Part shown: piece after piece, positions 17,457 to 26,642 of the stretch
Layout of the letters: each line of letters starts with the position of its first letter
Position numbering within the stretch: the stretch's first letter is position 1
Assembly (NCBI GenBank): GCA_902461815.1
Contig: CABPZE010000002.1
Span: 1 to 64,000 of the forward strand
DNA: 64,000 bases
Source: CAG-390 sp003523225
Lineage (GTDB): Bacteria > Bacillota > Clostridia > Oscillospirales > CAG-272
Direction: 5' to 3'
Translations under genes and position numbers: made by a program
The notes under the pieces: model-generated
What the model was told of the DNA's origin: nothing
What the model saw: the letters and a program-made list of their open reading frames with translations, nothing else
The model's database searches: none

Positions 17457-17461
17457 AAACA

Positions 17462-17821
17462 ATGACAAAAGTCGTATTTTACAGAAGCTGCGGAACATTC
17501 TACGGCTTTGAGGAGCAGGGTCACACCGGTTACGGTGAAGCAGGAGACGATGTGCTTTGCGCGGCGCTTTCCGCAATGACGATGCTAATTGTCAATGCAG
17601 TAGAGCTTGCATACGCCTCGGACATACAGTATGATGTCAATGAAGGCGCAACAAGAATAGTCGTCACCGCAAAAGCCGCCCTTCCCGAATTTGAGGAGGA
17701 CGAGCGCAAGAGATATGCGGTGTCAGGTCTTTTCATGGCATATTTTTACCAGCTCAATGACCTTATCGAGGATTACTCGGACTATCTTGAGGTCGAAGTG
17801 GTCGACCGCGACTATCGGTAA
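17462..17821 (+). CDS. prp: Prp, ribosomal L27 processing cysteine protease
   Basis: 119 residues, the usual size. Prp (YsxB) removes the N-terminal extension of L27 in Firmicutes and related phyla. The catalytic pair is visible as His21 (QGHTGYGEAG) and Cys33 (DDVLCAALSAM). It lies between rplU and rpmA with a 5-bp gap to rplU, and the stop overlaps the region of the rpmA leader. The presence of a cleavable L27 extension downstream confirms the pairing. Confidence 0.95.
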   Translation: MTKVVFYRSCGTFYGFEEQGHTGYGEAGDDVLCAALSAMTMLIVNAVELAYASDIQYDVNEGATRIVVTAKAALPEFEEDERKRYAVSGLFMAYFYQLNDLIEDYSDYLEVEVVDRDYR

Positions 17822-17859
17822 TGCGGTTTTGTCAACAATTCTATGAGGAGGAAGAAATA

Positions 17860-18138
17860 ATGCTCAGACTCGGCTTACAGTTTTTTGCTCATAAAAAAGG
17901 CGTTGGCTCGACGAAGAACGGCCGCGACAGTGAATCTAAGCGCCTTGGCGTGAAGAAGTCGGACGGCGAAGCTGTTCTCGCAGGCAACATCATTATCAGA
18001 CAGAGAGGAACTGCGGTTCATCCCGGCAAGAATGTCGGAATGGGAACCGACAATACCCTTTTCGCGCTGATTGACGGACGCGTAAAATTCGAGCACAAGA
18101 CAAAGGATAAAAAGCAGGTCAGCGTATACGCCGACTGA
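17860..18138 (+). CDS. rpmA: 50S ribosomal protein L27 with cleavable N-terminal extension
   Basis: 92 residues. ATG 17860 follows GAGGAGGAAGAAATA. The precursor begins MLRLGLQFFAHKKGVGSTK; the motif LQFF-A is the Prp cleavage site, so mature L27 starts AHKKG and can reach the peptidyl transferase centre. The rest (GRDSESKRLGVKKSDGE, RQRGTAVHPGKNVGMG) is standard L27. An upstream in-frame ATG at 17821 exists but would give a non-canonical leader, so it is rejected. Confidence 0.97.
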   Translation: MLRLGLQFFAHKKGVGSTKNGRDSESKRLGVKKSDGEAVLAGNIIIRQRGTAVHPGKNVGMGTDNTLFALIDGRVKFEHKTKDKKQVSVYAD

Positions 18139-18168
18139 TCGACTTTAAACGCTTTCGTAAGTGCAGAA

Positions 18169-18202
18169 AGACCGGAGCGACATTCCGCTTCGGTCTCTTT
18201 GT
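18169..18202 (+). terminator. terminator of the rplU-prp-rpmA operon
   Basis: An 11-bp stem with one G-T pair (18169-18179 with 18186-18196), followed by CTTTG and six T. Confidence 0.9.
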
Positions 18203-18308
18203 TTTTTCACGCGCACAGATAAACGCCTCCTCGTTTATTCGACTAAGTTTTCGGAAATACATACAGCATATATTCTAAAATGTTTTTGCTCTTTCAATAA
18301 TTATCCTA

Positions 18309-18337
18309 TTGATTATTAACTTTATAAGTGCTATAAT
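18309..18337 (+). promoter_or_regulatory. promoter of the Ig-repeat surface protein
   Basis: TTGATT (18309-18314), 17 bp, TATAAT (18332-18337). The gene start is about 90 bp downstream. Confidence 0.65.
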
Positions 18338-18429
18338 ATTGTAATAGTATATAGTTTTATTTCACTGAGGTGACCCGGACGGATACTGCCGTTTTCCGTC
18401 CCGACAAAACACACGAAAGGATACATGAC

Positions 18430-20799
18430 ATGCAGAATCGCCACATTCGCAGCTTTATCACCTATCTTCTTGTTCTTCTGATGGTCTCGGCTCTGTTATT
18501 GCCCATCGCTGCCGACAATGACACGGCAGACACACAGCCGGATATGCCCGGAGATACCGAATCGGCGATTCAACACGCCCCGCCGTCGGAAAATGATACC
18601 CCGACTTCGGGAGACAACGAAATTGTCAGTATTGATATCAAAACCTTCGGCAAGGATACATATCTTGAAGGAGAGTATTTTGATCCCTCGCTGTATATCC
18701 TGAGAGTTACATATGCCGACGGAACGACCGAGGAGATCGGCAGCAGTGATTTTTCATATTCTCCCGCCGGCAGACTTGTGACCGACGGCGTATCCGAGGA
18801 TGTGACTGTTGAATTTTCCTACAAGGGAAAGGTCAAAAAGACATACGTCACCGTAAAGCGTCCCGTGTCTCTCGGCATAGTCAGAATGCCGCAGAAGATG
18901 CAGTACAACGAAGGCTCGTCATTCGACCCGACGGGGCTTGAGCTGTCTCTTGAATACCCCGACGGAATGCAGCGTCAGCCCGACGAGGATGAATACACCA
19001 TTGATATTCCCTCCTCTCTTACCTCCGATATCACAAGTGCCGAGATAAGCTGCTACGGCAAAACGGCGGTCCTTAACGGTATAGATGTCATTAAGATGGT
19101 TTCAATGGTCATCATAAAACAGCCCGATAAGCTGGTATACTACGAGGGGGAAAAATTCGATCCCTCCGGAATGATGGTCATTGCAACATTTGAAAACAGC
19201 AGTATCGGCAGACTGCTCGAGGAAGGCGATTACACAATAAGCGGTCCCGTTGACAGCCTCGTTCCCGACTCCTCCGACCGTCAGATGCTGACACTCACGC
19301 TTTCTGTGGGCAGCATTTCGGAAAAGCTAAGCCTCACAGTATACGGATTTGAATCCTTTGTGATCACTCCGCCCGTAAAAAGCGACTACTATTACGGAGA
19401 TACATTTTCCGCCGAGGGTCTTGCCGTTAAAGCCAAATACGTAAACGGCGAGGAACGCGATATTACAAACGACATCACCGTTACCGCACCGGAGATCATG
19501 ACCTCAGGCTCGGAGGTGCGCATAAGCTATCTCGGCTATGAGGAATCCATCATTTCCGTACATGAGGTCCGCATACTCCACATCAGAAACCAGCCCAAGA
19601 GCCTTATCTTCCGTGAAGGCAGTCTGCTTACCGACGGCGACGCGCTTGCTGAAATGCTTATAACCGTTGAATACGACGACGGAACCGAAGTGCCGCTGCC
19701 CGAATCGGAATATACCGTATCCCCCTCGGGTGCGCTGACTCTTGACAATACAAAGCTGATCGTTACCTATCGCGGGCTTACCGCGCATATCGACATAACG
19801 GTTCTGCCCGCCCGTGCGGTACAGTCGATACAGATCACCAAAGCCCCGGAGATCACACAGTATATTTCAAACCAGCCGGTCGATGTTACGGGAATGGAGG
19901 TCACAGTCACATACGAGGACGGCACTCAGGAGCTGATCCCCCTTGACAAGCTCCAGATAACCCCAGCGCCCGGCAGCGCGGTAAAGGTCACAGACACGCG
20001 CATAAAGATAGTCTACGCCGTAAGCGAAAAGCTGGTCTACAACACGTATCTCCCGATAGAGGTTTCACCCAAAAAGGTGATAAGCCTTTCTATCCTCACT
20101 CCGCCGACAAAGCTCGAATACACCGAGGGTGAAAAATTCGACACGACCGGAATGGAGATACTGGCAATATACAATGACGGTACAAGCGCACAGATAACCA
20201 CATATACCTGCTCCCCCTCCGAACCGCTGACGCTTTCGGCAAACGCCTCGGAGGAGACGCTAACTATAACGATATCTTACGTTGACTGCACCGCAATTCA
20301 GAACATTACGGTAAAACAGCGCGAGATAAGCAGTATAGAAGTGGCTCAGAATCCTGCAAAGCTCGAATATGCTCCCGGCGAGATATTTGATCCTGACGGA
20401 CTTATACTGAAGATCAATTATGTCGACGGTACGACCGCGCTTGTAGAACACGGTGCGTCGGCTGTTGAATTTCTTCCTGCTGGAGCGCTTACAGCGGATG
20501 TTACCGAAATAACACTCAGCTTCCGCGGAAAGACCATTGCACTGCCTGTTACGGTGCGCGAACCCGTTATCACCGAACCGCCCGAAACAAGCACCGATGA
20601 AACAACAGTTCCCGCGCCTTCGTCCGACACAAGCGAGCCGGAGGTAACTACCTCTCTGCCCGGCGAGGTCACGACCGGAACGATAAACGTCAATCCGATA
20701 GGCGGCAATACCATTATGGTCGTTTGGATCGCCATAATAGCCGTAATAGTAATTCTGCTTGTCGTGCTCATCGTCTACTACAAGAGAAATTTCACATAA
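18430..20799 (+). CDS. membrane-anchored surface protein with Ig-like repeats
   Basis: 789 residues from ATG 18430 (GAAAGGA at 18416-18422). A signal peptide is followed by a short acidic linker. Next come about eight repeats of 75-85 residues, each with a core such as KLEYTEGEKFDPTGM, then a TYxDGT element and a short basic-hydrophobic end. This fits bacterial Ig-like group 3 domains (PF07523 type). A Thr/Pro/Glu-rich stalk (about 715-755) leads to one C-terminal membrane helix (VVWIAIIAVIVILLVVLIV) and a KRNFT tail. The protein probably projects from the cell surface; the ligand is unknown. Monocistronic between its own promoter and a terminator. Confidence 0.88.
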   Translation: MQNRHIRSFITYLLVLLMVSALLLPIAADNDTADTQPDMPGDTESAIQHAPPSENDTPTSGDNEIVSIDIKTFGKDTYLEGEYFDPSLYILRVTYADGTTEEIGSSDFSYSPAGRLVTDGVSEDVTVEFSYKGKVKKTYVTVKRPVSLGIVRMPQKMQYNEGSSFDPTGLELSLEYPDGMQRQPDEDEYTIDIPSSLTSDITSAEISCYGKTAVLNGIDVIKMVSMVIIKQPDKLVYYEGEKFDPSGMMVIATFENSSIGRLLEEGDYTISGPVDSLVPDSSDRQMLTLTLSVGSISEKLSLTVYGFESFVITPPVKSDYYYGDTFSAEGLAVKAKYVNGEERDITNDITVTAPEIMTSGSEVRISYLGYEESIISVHEVRILHIRNQPKSLIFREGSLLTDGDALAEMLITVEYDDGTEVPLPESEYTVSPSGALTLDNTKLIVTYRGLTAHIDITVLPARAVQSIQITKAPEITQYISNQPVDVTGMEVTVTYEDGTQELIPLDKLQITPAPGSAVKVTDTRIKIVYAVSEKLVYNTYLPIEVSPKKVISLSILTPPTKLEYTEGEKFDTTGMEILAIYNDGTSAQITTYTCSPSEPLTLSANASEETLTITISYVDCTAIQNITVKQREISSIEVAQNPAKLEYAPGEIFDPDGLILKINYVDGTTALVEHGASAVEFLPAGALTADVTEITLSFRGKTIALPVTVREPVITEPPETSTDETTVPAPSSDTSEPEVTTSLPGEVTTGTINVNPIGGNTIMVVWIAIIAVIVILLVVLIVYYKRNFT

Positions 20800-20806
20800 T
20801 ATAGCT

Positions 20807-20845
20807 TCCGGCTGCTGCGCAAAAACGCAGCAGCCGGAGATATTT
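20807..20845. terminator. bidirectional terminator
   Basis: Perfect 13-bp stem (20807-20819 with 20826-20838), A-rich loop, T-run on the plus side. It separates the surface-protein gene from the convergent murQ operon. Confidence 0.92.
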
Positions 20846-20885
20846 TTTACGGCTTGTAAGCCTTATTTTTTATTGAGAGATAAAT

Positions 20886-21725
20886 TCATTCGGTTTTTTC
20901 ACGAAGCATACCGATCGCTTCGGTGATACATCCTCCGGCTTGAGAAAGCGCTGCTTCCGCCTCGTCCGCAGTCACTCCGGTCTCTGAGGCGATAATGCGC
21001 GCCGCCCGTGCCGCCAGCTTGCGGTTTGACGGACGCATACACACCATCATGTTGTGCCACACTCTGCCGAGCTTTATCATAACGCCGGTAGAGATCATGT
21101 TCAGCACCATTTTCTGCGCCGTTCCCGCCTTCATGCGTGTAGAACCCGCAATGACCTCGGGACCCGTTACCGGAGTTATGGCAATATCTGCCTCGCGCGA
21201 TGAAAGGGAGTCCGGCTGACAGCTAAGCGATACGGTAAGCGCCCCCATACCGCGGGCGTAGTGGAGCGCGCTCAGCACATATTCGGCGCTTCCGCTTGCC
21301 GATATCGCCATACAAACGTCCTTTCCGGAAAAGTGCACCGCGTCAAGGTCGGCTATCGCTGCCGCACCTTCGTCTTCTCTCCCCTCCGAGGAACGGAACA
21401 TGGCGTCGCGCCCTCCTGCCATAACGCCCTGAATAAGCTCAGGAGAAACCCCATACGTCGGCGGGCATTCCGAAGCGTCAAGCACTCCAAGCCTTCCCGA
21501 AGTCCCTGCGCCGACATAGATCAGCCTGCCGCCGTCCTTCAGCCGGGGAGCTATCGCGTCGATGGCGGCGGCAATATTTTCTGCTTCAAGTGCCACCGCG
21601 TCGGCGACAGTCCTGTCCTCATCGTTTATTATCTTCACCATTTCAAGGGTGGATACGCGGTCAATGTCACGACTGCGCGGATTTATTGCCTCTGTGGTAT
21701 ATTCACCGTATTTTCGTTCATTCAT
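20886..21725 (-). CDS. murQ: N-acetylmuramic acid 6-phosphate etherase
   Basis: 279 residues from ATG 21725 (MNERKYGEYTTEAINPRSRD). MurQ cleaves the D-lactyl ether of MurNAc-6-P to give GlcNAc-6-P and D-lactate in cell-wall recycling. The SIS fold signatures YVGAGTSGRLGVLDASECPP (about 62-81), SEGREDEG and ISASGSAEYVLSAL are present, as is GSTRMKAGTAQKMVLNM. A longer frame upstream overlaps the kinase gene and lacks family similarity, so it is rejected. The upstream neighbour is a BadF/BcrA-type kinase, 23 bp away, which probably supplies the phosphorylated substrate. Confidence 0.96.
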   Translation of the reverse strand: MNERKYGEYTTEAINPRSRDIDRVSTLEMVKIINDEDRTVADAVALEAENIAAAIDAIAPRLKDGGRLIYVGAGTSGRLGVLDASECPPTYGVSPELIQGVMAGGRDAMFRSSEGREDEGAAAIADLDAVHFSGKDVCMAISASGSAEYVLSALHYARGMGALTVSLSCQPDSLSSREADIAITPVTGPEVIAGSTRMKAGTAQKMVLNMISTGVMIKLGRVWHNMMVCMRPSNRKLAARAARIIASETGVTADEAEAALSQAGGCITEAIGMLREKTE

Positions 21726-21748
21726 GTAAGTCCACCTGTCTGTGCGGC

Positions 21749-22735
21749 TTAGTGACCGCTCTGAAAAGAATATTTCCGATATTCGCTGACCATTGCGCCG
21801 CGCACGCCGTGATCCGGCGCAATTCCGCACATTGCAAGCGCTCCAAGTGCGGCACCGCAGATCTGCGGAGTCGAAGCAAGCTCCACCGAAAGCACTTTCT
21901 TTGCATTCAACTCTCCGGTCAGCTTTGCCGCAACTGCGTTTACCGCACCGGGAAGATTTTCTGCTACTCCTCCGGTTAGCACGGCGCGGAATCCCGGACA
22001 TGAATCCGTATTTTCATCAGCACAGATAAAATCCGCCGCCGCAGATATCATCCCTGCGATCGCTCCGATATTGTCATCAATTATCCGCGCCGACACCGCA
22101 TCTCCCTGCGCCGCTGCGTCCATTACCATCGGGGCAATCCCGGCGATAAAGCGCTTGCCGCCGTCGTATATCTCGCTTAGCATCTCCTCGGGCGGCTTGC
22201 CGAAGCGTTCACACCAAAGCAGGCGCAAAGCCTCCCCGCCGGACGCGCGACCGTCAAGCGTCATAAGCATCGCCTCAATGGCGCACCTGCCGATATCAAA
22301 GCCGCTGCCACGGCTGTCGATAAGATATCCCCATCCGCCGATGCGTCGGTATCCGCCTTCCCTTCCGCCGATATCGGCACGCTTTGCAAGGCAGGACGAC
22401 CCCGTGCCGCTGATAACACAGCATCCGGCGTCGGCGGCAAATTCGGCAAGCATCAGATTCTTCAAGTCGCTTTCAACGCGAACCTGACCGAATGCAGAGC
22501 CGCAAAGCTGCTTATGTATTTCTCCGCCGCGGTTGCCCGCTCCGGAAATTCCGGCATAAAGAAAGTCCGCACAAATGCCCTGGGTAAGCGCACGGAGCGC
22601 TCCCGCCGCAGCATCGGGAGCTTCATTGAAGTTAAGCGCTCCGCCGACGCGCCTTTCGCGGAGCTTCAGATCCTCCCCGAAAACGATCAGCTCCGAACGG
22701 TTTCCGCCGCCGTCGATCGCCGCAAAAAGCTTCAT
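21749..22735 (-). CDS. BadF/BcrA-type sugar kinase (MurNAc/GlcNAc kinase candidate)
   Basis: 328 residues of the ASKHA fold. The phosphate 1 loop is MKLFAAIDGGGNRSEL; phosphate 2 and adenosine motifs are VISGTGSSCLAKR, RIGGWGYLIDSRGSGFDIGR and VLTGGVAENLP. The family includes N-acetylglucosamine kinase and clostridial MurK, which phosphorylates MurNAc and GlcNAc. Position directly upstream of murQ makes MurNAc the likely substrate, giving a MurK-MurQ recycling pair. Start overlaps the stop of the isomerase gene by one base. The substrate is inference; the fold is not. Confidence 0.88.
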   Translation of the reverse strand: MKLFAAIDGGGNRSELIVFGEDLKLRERRVGGALNFNEAPDAAAGALRALTQGICADFLYAGISGAGNRGGEIHKQLCGSAFGQVRVESDLKNLMLAEFAADAGCCVISGTGSSCLAKRADIGGREGGYRRIGGWGYLIDSRGSGFDIGRCAIEAMLMTLDGRASGGEALRLLWCERFGKPPEEMLSEIYDGGKRFIAGIAPMVMDAAAQGDAVSARIIDDNIGAIAGMISAAADFICADENTDSCPGFRAVLTGGVAENLPGAVNAVAAKLTGELNAKKVLSVELASTPQICGAALGALAMCGIAPDHGVRGAMVSEYRKYSFQSGH

Positions 22736-23631
22736 CAGCTTCCGTATGTATCAACCAGATACCGCCCGGTCTCATAAACCAGACGCGTAGCTGTCGGCTT
22801 AAGCGCTTCGGGGATCCTTCTGAAAACGCCAAGCTCAAAGTTGAAGTCACCCTGATAGCCGATATCCTTCAGCGCTCTGACCGAGTCCGCCCAATCTATT
22901 GTGCCGAAAAACGGAATGGTGTGAAGGTCGGTCTGACCGATATTATCGTCAACATGCGTTGCCTTGAGGCGCGAGCCGAGCTTCTGAAGCTGCTGACTCT
23001 GAGGCTTGAATGCCATGCGGTTGGCATGACCGAAGTCCCAGCAAGCGCCCACATAAGGCGAGCCAAAGGAATCAACAAGCTCGCACAGCTCATATGCGGT
23101 CACTCCGAAGCGGCGGTACATTGAATTCTGCGTCAGGTCTGTCATGTTCTCAAGGGCAATCCCGACCCCCAGCGCCGACGCCTGTTCGACGTATTTGTCA
23201 TATATTTCATGATTGTACGCTATGTTGCGACCGATATCGGTGGGATCGGAAAAATCGGTCACGGGGTGAGCCACCGCCCACTTAACGCCAAGCATTGCGC
23301 TGATCTCGATACATCTTTTGGTGGTTTCGATAAACCATTCGTTCTGCTCGCAGCCCTCGTCGGTCGGAGCAAGCCCCGGCTTGTTCTTCGCATAGGGAAT
23401 GTGCGACTGCCCGAAGCGAATGCCGAGCTTTGCCGCCTCGTTTCCGATACGGTCAACAAGGAACTTCCAGTTTTCGCCGTTAAGCTCTGTTTCATTCCGC
23501 TGCATCGGGCACATACAGAAATCCATAACGTCAAATCCGTATTCATGGATCTTTACCATGCTTTCAAGATACGCGCGGTCACCGTTCTTTTTGAAATCAT
23601 AGAACAGGTTGGTCATAGTTGAAACGTCCAT
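22735..23631 (-). CDS. sugar phosphate isomerase/epimerase-like TIM barrel
   Basis: 298 residues from ATG 23631, which follows AAGGAGATATAAA. It has the xylose-isomerase-like/AP endonuclease 2 barrel pattern: GQSHIPYA, a metal-binding Glu in GIALENMTD (about 146), GACWDFGHAN (about 190) with Asp and His, LKATHVDDN (about 220) and FNFELG with a final Glu. Members isomerise or epimerise sugars, or dehydrate inosose; the substrate cannot be read from sequence. It is part of the run folD-isomerase-kinase-murQ, so an amino-sugar or cell-wall sugar is a reasonable guess. Confidence 0.85.
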   Translation of the reverse strand: MDVSTMTNLFYDFKKNGDRAYLESMVKIHEYGFDVMDFCMCPMQRNETELNGENWKFLVDRIGNEAAKLGIRFGQSHIPYAKNKPGLAPTDEGCEQNEWFIETTKRCIEISAMLGVKWAVAHPVTDFSDPTDIGRNIAYNHEIYDKYVEQASALGVGIALENMTDLTQNSMYRRFGVTAYELCELVDSFGSPYVGACWDFGHANRMAFKPQSQQLQKLGSRLKATHVDDNIGQTDLHTIPFFGTIDWADSVRALKDIGYQGDFNFELGVFRRIPEALKPTATRLVYETGRYLVDTYGS

Positions 23632-23660
23632 TTTATATCTCCTTATCAATAGAAATCAGC

Positions 23661-24515
23661 TTACTTTGACTTACGTCTTTTCGCTGCGGTCAGCGTGTTC
23701 TGCATAAGCATTGCAACGGTCATGGGTCCAACGCCTCCCGGCACAGGAGTAATATATCCCGCTACCGGCTCGACAGAAGCAAAATCAACATCCCCGCAGA
23801 GCTTTCCCTCAGCGTTCCGGTTCATCCCGACGTCAATGACCGTCGCCCCCGGCTTTACCATGTCGGCAGTAACAAGACCCGCGCGTCCCACGGCGCTTAC
23901 GAGTATGTCGGCGCGGCGTGTGACCTCGCCGAGATCGCGCGTTCTGCTGTGGCAGACTGTAACCGTCCCGTCGGCGGCAAGCAGCAGCGCCGCCATGGGT
24001 CTGCCCACAATATTCGACCGTCCTATGACCACGCACTCACGCCCAGAGATCGGAATATCATAGCTGCGTAGAAGCTCCATAATACCCGACGGCGTACAAG
24101 GAAGTATCTCGCTGTCCGAAAAGCAGAGATGCCCCGCGTCAAGATTTCCGAATGCGTCCACATCCTTTTCCGAAGCTATCGCCGCAATTGCCCCCGCTTC
24201 GTCAAGCCCGCGCGGTATCGGAAGCTGAAGCAGAATGCCGTCCACCTCATCGTCATTGTTACGTTTCTCTATTTCTTCAAGCAGAGCCTTGTCGGATATG
24301 TCGGCAGGCAGATGGCAGCATTCCGAAACAAAGCCGACCTCCTCGCAGGCGCGCATTTTGTTGCGCACATAAACCGCCGACGCGGGATCGTCCCCTACCC
24401 TGATAACCGTAAGACTGGGGGCGCGCCCGTATTTTGCTGTAAATTCCCTGCTGCCCTCCAGGACACGCGCTCTGACCTCAGTCGCAACCTTGCGCCCGTC
24501 AATAATAATTGCCAC
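23661..24515 (-). CDS. folD: FolD, methylene-THF dehydrogenase/methenyl-THF cyclohydrolase
   Basis: 284 residues. FolD interconverts 5,10-methylene- and 10-formyl-THF with NADP. The catalytic Lys lies in SAVYVRNKMRACEEVG; DGILLQLPIPRGLDE is the substrate-binding signature, VVIGRSNIVGRPMAALLL the Rossmann loop, and YITPVPGGVGPMTVAMLMQN the C-terminal signature. GTG 24515 is chosen because GGAGGTCAAA precedes it and the family starts VAIIIDGRKVA; an upstream extension adds unrelated residues. Located between lgt and the isomerase gene, same strand. Confidence 0.96.
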   Translation of the reverse strand: MAIIIDGRKVATEVRARVLEGSREFTAKYGRAPSLTVIRVGDDPASAVYVRNKMRACEEVGFVSECCHLPADISDKALLEEIEKRNNDDEVDGILLQLPIPRGLDEAGAIAAIASEKDVDAFGNLDAGHLCFSDSEILPCTPSGIMELLRSYDIPISGRECVVIGRSNIVGRPMAALLLAADGTVTVCHSRTRDLGEVTRRADILVSAVGRAGLVTADMVKPGATVIDVGMNRNAEGKLCGDVDFASVEPVAGYITPVPGGVGPMTVAMLMQNTLTAAKRRKSK

Positions 24516-24605
24516 TTTGACCTCCAAAAACGCAGGTGACGCAGCCGCCTCGGTGCGCAAAGCCCTGCCTCCGATGACAGCTCCGTCACCCCGCGATATT
24601 TTTAT

Positions 24606-25625
24606 TTATTTATTTTCCGTTCCATCCGTGGTGTTGTCACCCGGATCGTCCTTATTTTTTGGCTCTTTTTCGCCGTTATCATTTTCAAGCAGGCTTGAAT
24701 AATCGCTTTCGACCGCTTGTTCCGCGGGCTTTGAGGATGCTTTTTCCGCCGTTTCCGAAACTTCGGCGGTTACAAACACAGGATAACTCCCCGCCTTTAC
24801 TGCCTTGATGCGGAAGACCAGAGTCAGCGCAAGTCCTACAATGAAGCAAAGCGCAGCCACAAGCTGAGAGATACGTATGCTTCCGAGATAGAGGCTGTCG
24901 GTTCTCAGTCCCTCAATAAACATTCTGCCAAAGCCATACCAGGTTATATACCAAAGAAAGACCTCACCGTCAAATCTTTTCTTCTTATAGCACGCATTGA
25001 TGATAAGAAAACCGATAAGGTTCCACAGTGACTCATAGAAGAAGGTGGGGTGCGCCGTCACGGTAGAGTACCAGGTATCCTGCCTGACCTCCATGCGGAA
25101 ACGGTAAAGTAAGGAATTTTCCGCAGGAACACCGCCAAATGCCTCGCCGTTGAAGAAATTACCCCAGCGACCGAGTATCTGACCTATCATAACGCCTGGG
25201 GCGATCATATCAAATGACTTCTGCCACCTGATCTTTTTGATCTTGCTTACCACAAATACTGCCAGCGCGCCGCCGATTATAGCACCGTAAATGGCTATTC
25301 CGCCCTGCCAGATGGCAATGTAATCCAAAAACGTCTTGTACGAGGCTGCATTTCCGTTGCCCACTATGTCAAATATGACATAGTATATCCTCGCGCCGAC
25401 AATAGCTGTTATAACGGCGTAAATGGCAATGTCAAGCAGGTCGTCAAGAACTATGCCCTCCTGCTTTGAGCGGTGCCATGCGTATAAAAACGCAAGAATG
25501 ATTCCAAGCGTTATTACGATCCCGTACCAGCGGACCTCAATACCGCCTAAGATCGGAATTGTAAACGCAACCTTGTTGATCGTGAACGGCTCGATGCCAA
25601 GCCCCGGGAATGCAATTGTTACCAT
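24606..25625 (-). CDS. lgt: prolipoprotein diacylglyceryl transferase
   Basis: 339 residues. Lgt moves diacylglycerol from phosphatidylglycerol to the lipobox Cys of prolipoproteins in the membrane. Seven helices and the signature motifs are present: RWYGIVITLG, GARIYYVIFD, IGQILGRWGNFFNGEAFGG, HPTFFYESLWN and RMFIEGLRTDSLYLG. An unusual 60-residue Glu/Asp/Lys-rich tail follows the last helix. This is the functional copy; a 5' fragment is at 3845-4048 and a divergent relative at 33295-34089. It lies 49 bp after the sanA-like gene. Confidence 0.95.
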   Translation of the reverse strand: MVTIAFPGLGIEPFTINKVAFTIPILGGIEVRWYGIVITLGIILAFLYAWHRSKQEGIVLDDLLDIAIYAVITAIVGARIYYVIFDIVGNGNAASYKTFLDYIAIWQGGIAIYGAIIGGALAVFVVSKIKKIRWQKSFDMIAPGVMIGQILGRWGNFFNGEAFGGVPAENSLLYRFRMEVRQDTWYSTVTAHPTFFYESLWNLIGFLIINACYKKKRFDGEVFLWYITWYGFGRMFIEGLRTDSLYLGSIRISQLVAALCFIVGLALTLVFRIKAVKAGSYPVFVTAEVSETAEKASSKPAEQAVESDYSSLLENDNGEKEPKNKDDPGDNTTDGTENK

Positions 25626-25674
25626 GAAGATACCCCTTGTTCAGAAAAAATATCAATATATCTATGACCGATGC

Positions 25675-26406
25675 TCAGCCGTCGGTCAGACTTCCGGATC
25701 CGGAGAGCGGTATCGCCTCACCGAGATAAGTAGGCAGCGGCTGAAGCTGCGCGTTAAAAAAGTCCTTGAATCGCGCCAGATCCTCACGCAGGTCACGGTA
25801 TGCCTGACCGCGGTAGGAACGCAGATCAGCGCTGACGCCGTAAGCCTCAAGCCCCAGCTTGCGCGCAATGTAAAGTGCGCGGTACAGGTGATACTCCTGA
25901 GACACGATGATTATCCGCCCTGCGCCGAAGATATCCCGCGCACGGTAAATGCTCTCGTAGGTGGAAAAGCCCGCGTGGTCGCAAAACACCGCGTCTGGGT
26001 CAATACCCGCCTCCACCGCAAGGCTCTTCATAACGTTCACCTCATCGTAATCAACTCTGCCGTGATCCCCCGACATAAGCAAACGGTCAGACGCTCCGCT
26101 CTCAAAAAGCGAGATGCCTGTCCTGACGCGGTCATAAAGCATATCAGACGGTGAACCGTCGTCGCGTACACCCGCGCCCAGCACCAGAATGCAATCCACA
26201 TTTTCAAGCTCTGACGCCGCGCCGGCAGAGATCACCCTGCTGCGTGACGATGCCACCATAGCTGCGCTGACAGCAAAAGCCGCAAAAACAACCATTATTG
26301 CGGCAACAAGGCAAACCACGGCGCACGAGCATACAGCGCGCCTCAGCTGTCTGCGTCTGAGACTTTTTTCGGAAGCTGTGATAATCCTTTTCTCCTTTTT
26401 CATCAT
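25675..26406 (-). CDS. SanA/YdcF-like DUF218 membrane protein
   Basis: 243 residues from ATG 26406 (AAGGA 11 bp upstream). One N-terminal membrane helix (AVCSCAVVCLVAAIMVVFAA) is followed by a DUF218 domain: DCILVLGAGVRDDGSPS, RLLMSGDHGRVDYDE, VNVMKSLAVEAGIDPDAVF, and IIVSQEYHLYRALYIARKLG with the conserved His. SanA-type proteins affect envelope barrier function or vancomycin sensitivity in enterobacteria; in Clostridia the role is uncertain. First gene of the run sanA-lgt-folD-isomerase-kinase-murQ, which may be one transcript with envelope-related members. Confidence 0.88.
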   Translation of the reverse strand: MMKKEKRIITASEKSLRRRQLRRAVCSCAVVCLVAAIMVVFAAFAVSAAMVASSRSRVISAGAASELENVDCILVLGAGVRDDGSPSDMLYDRVRTGISLFESGASDRLLMSGDHGRVDYDEVNVMKSLAVEAGIDPDAVFCDHAGFSTYESIYRARDIFGAGRIIIVSQEYHLYRALYIARKLGLEAYGVSADLRSYRGQAYRDLREDLARFKDFFNAQLQPLPTYLGEAIPLSGSGSLTDG

Positions 26407-26578
26407 CCGCCGCACATTCCTTGCCAGATTTTTTTCTTACCTAATATTATAAGTCTGCTTTTCCCCGCTGTCAATAGACAGAATGTAAAGAAAATTAACA
26501 TGGCGAATCATTTGACCAAAAAAACGGCAAAATGAGCACATATACGCACATCAACGAAAAAGATCGCGCAAAAATGGC

Positions 26579-26616
26579 TTCCGCGCAAGCCGCACTGATG
26601 CGCGGCTTGCGCGGAA
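26579..26616 (-). terminator. terminator of the mrp-like gene
   Basis: Perfect 15-bp stem (26579-26593 with 26602-26616), then a T-rich run on the minus strand. Confidence 0.85.
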
Positions 26617-26642
26617 TAACCAAAGCATATATCGTCGGGAAA

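Noticed and set aside
21725..22001. N-terminal extension of murQ
   Set aside because: The extra residues overlap the kinase gene in another frame and are not similar to MurQ; the conserved start MNERKYGEYTTEAINPRSRD fits better.
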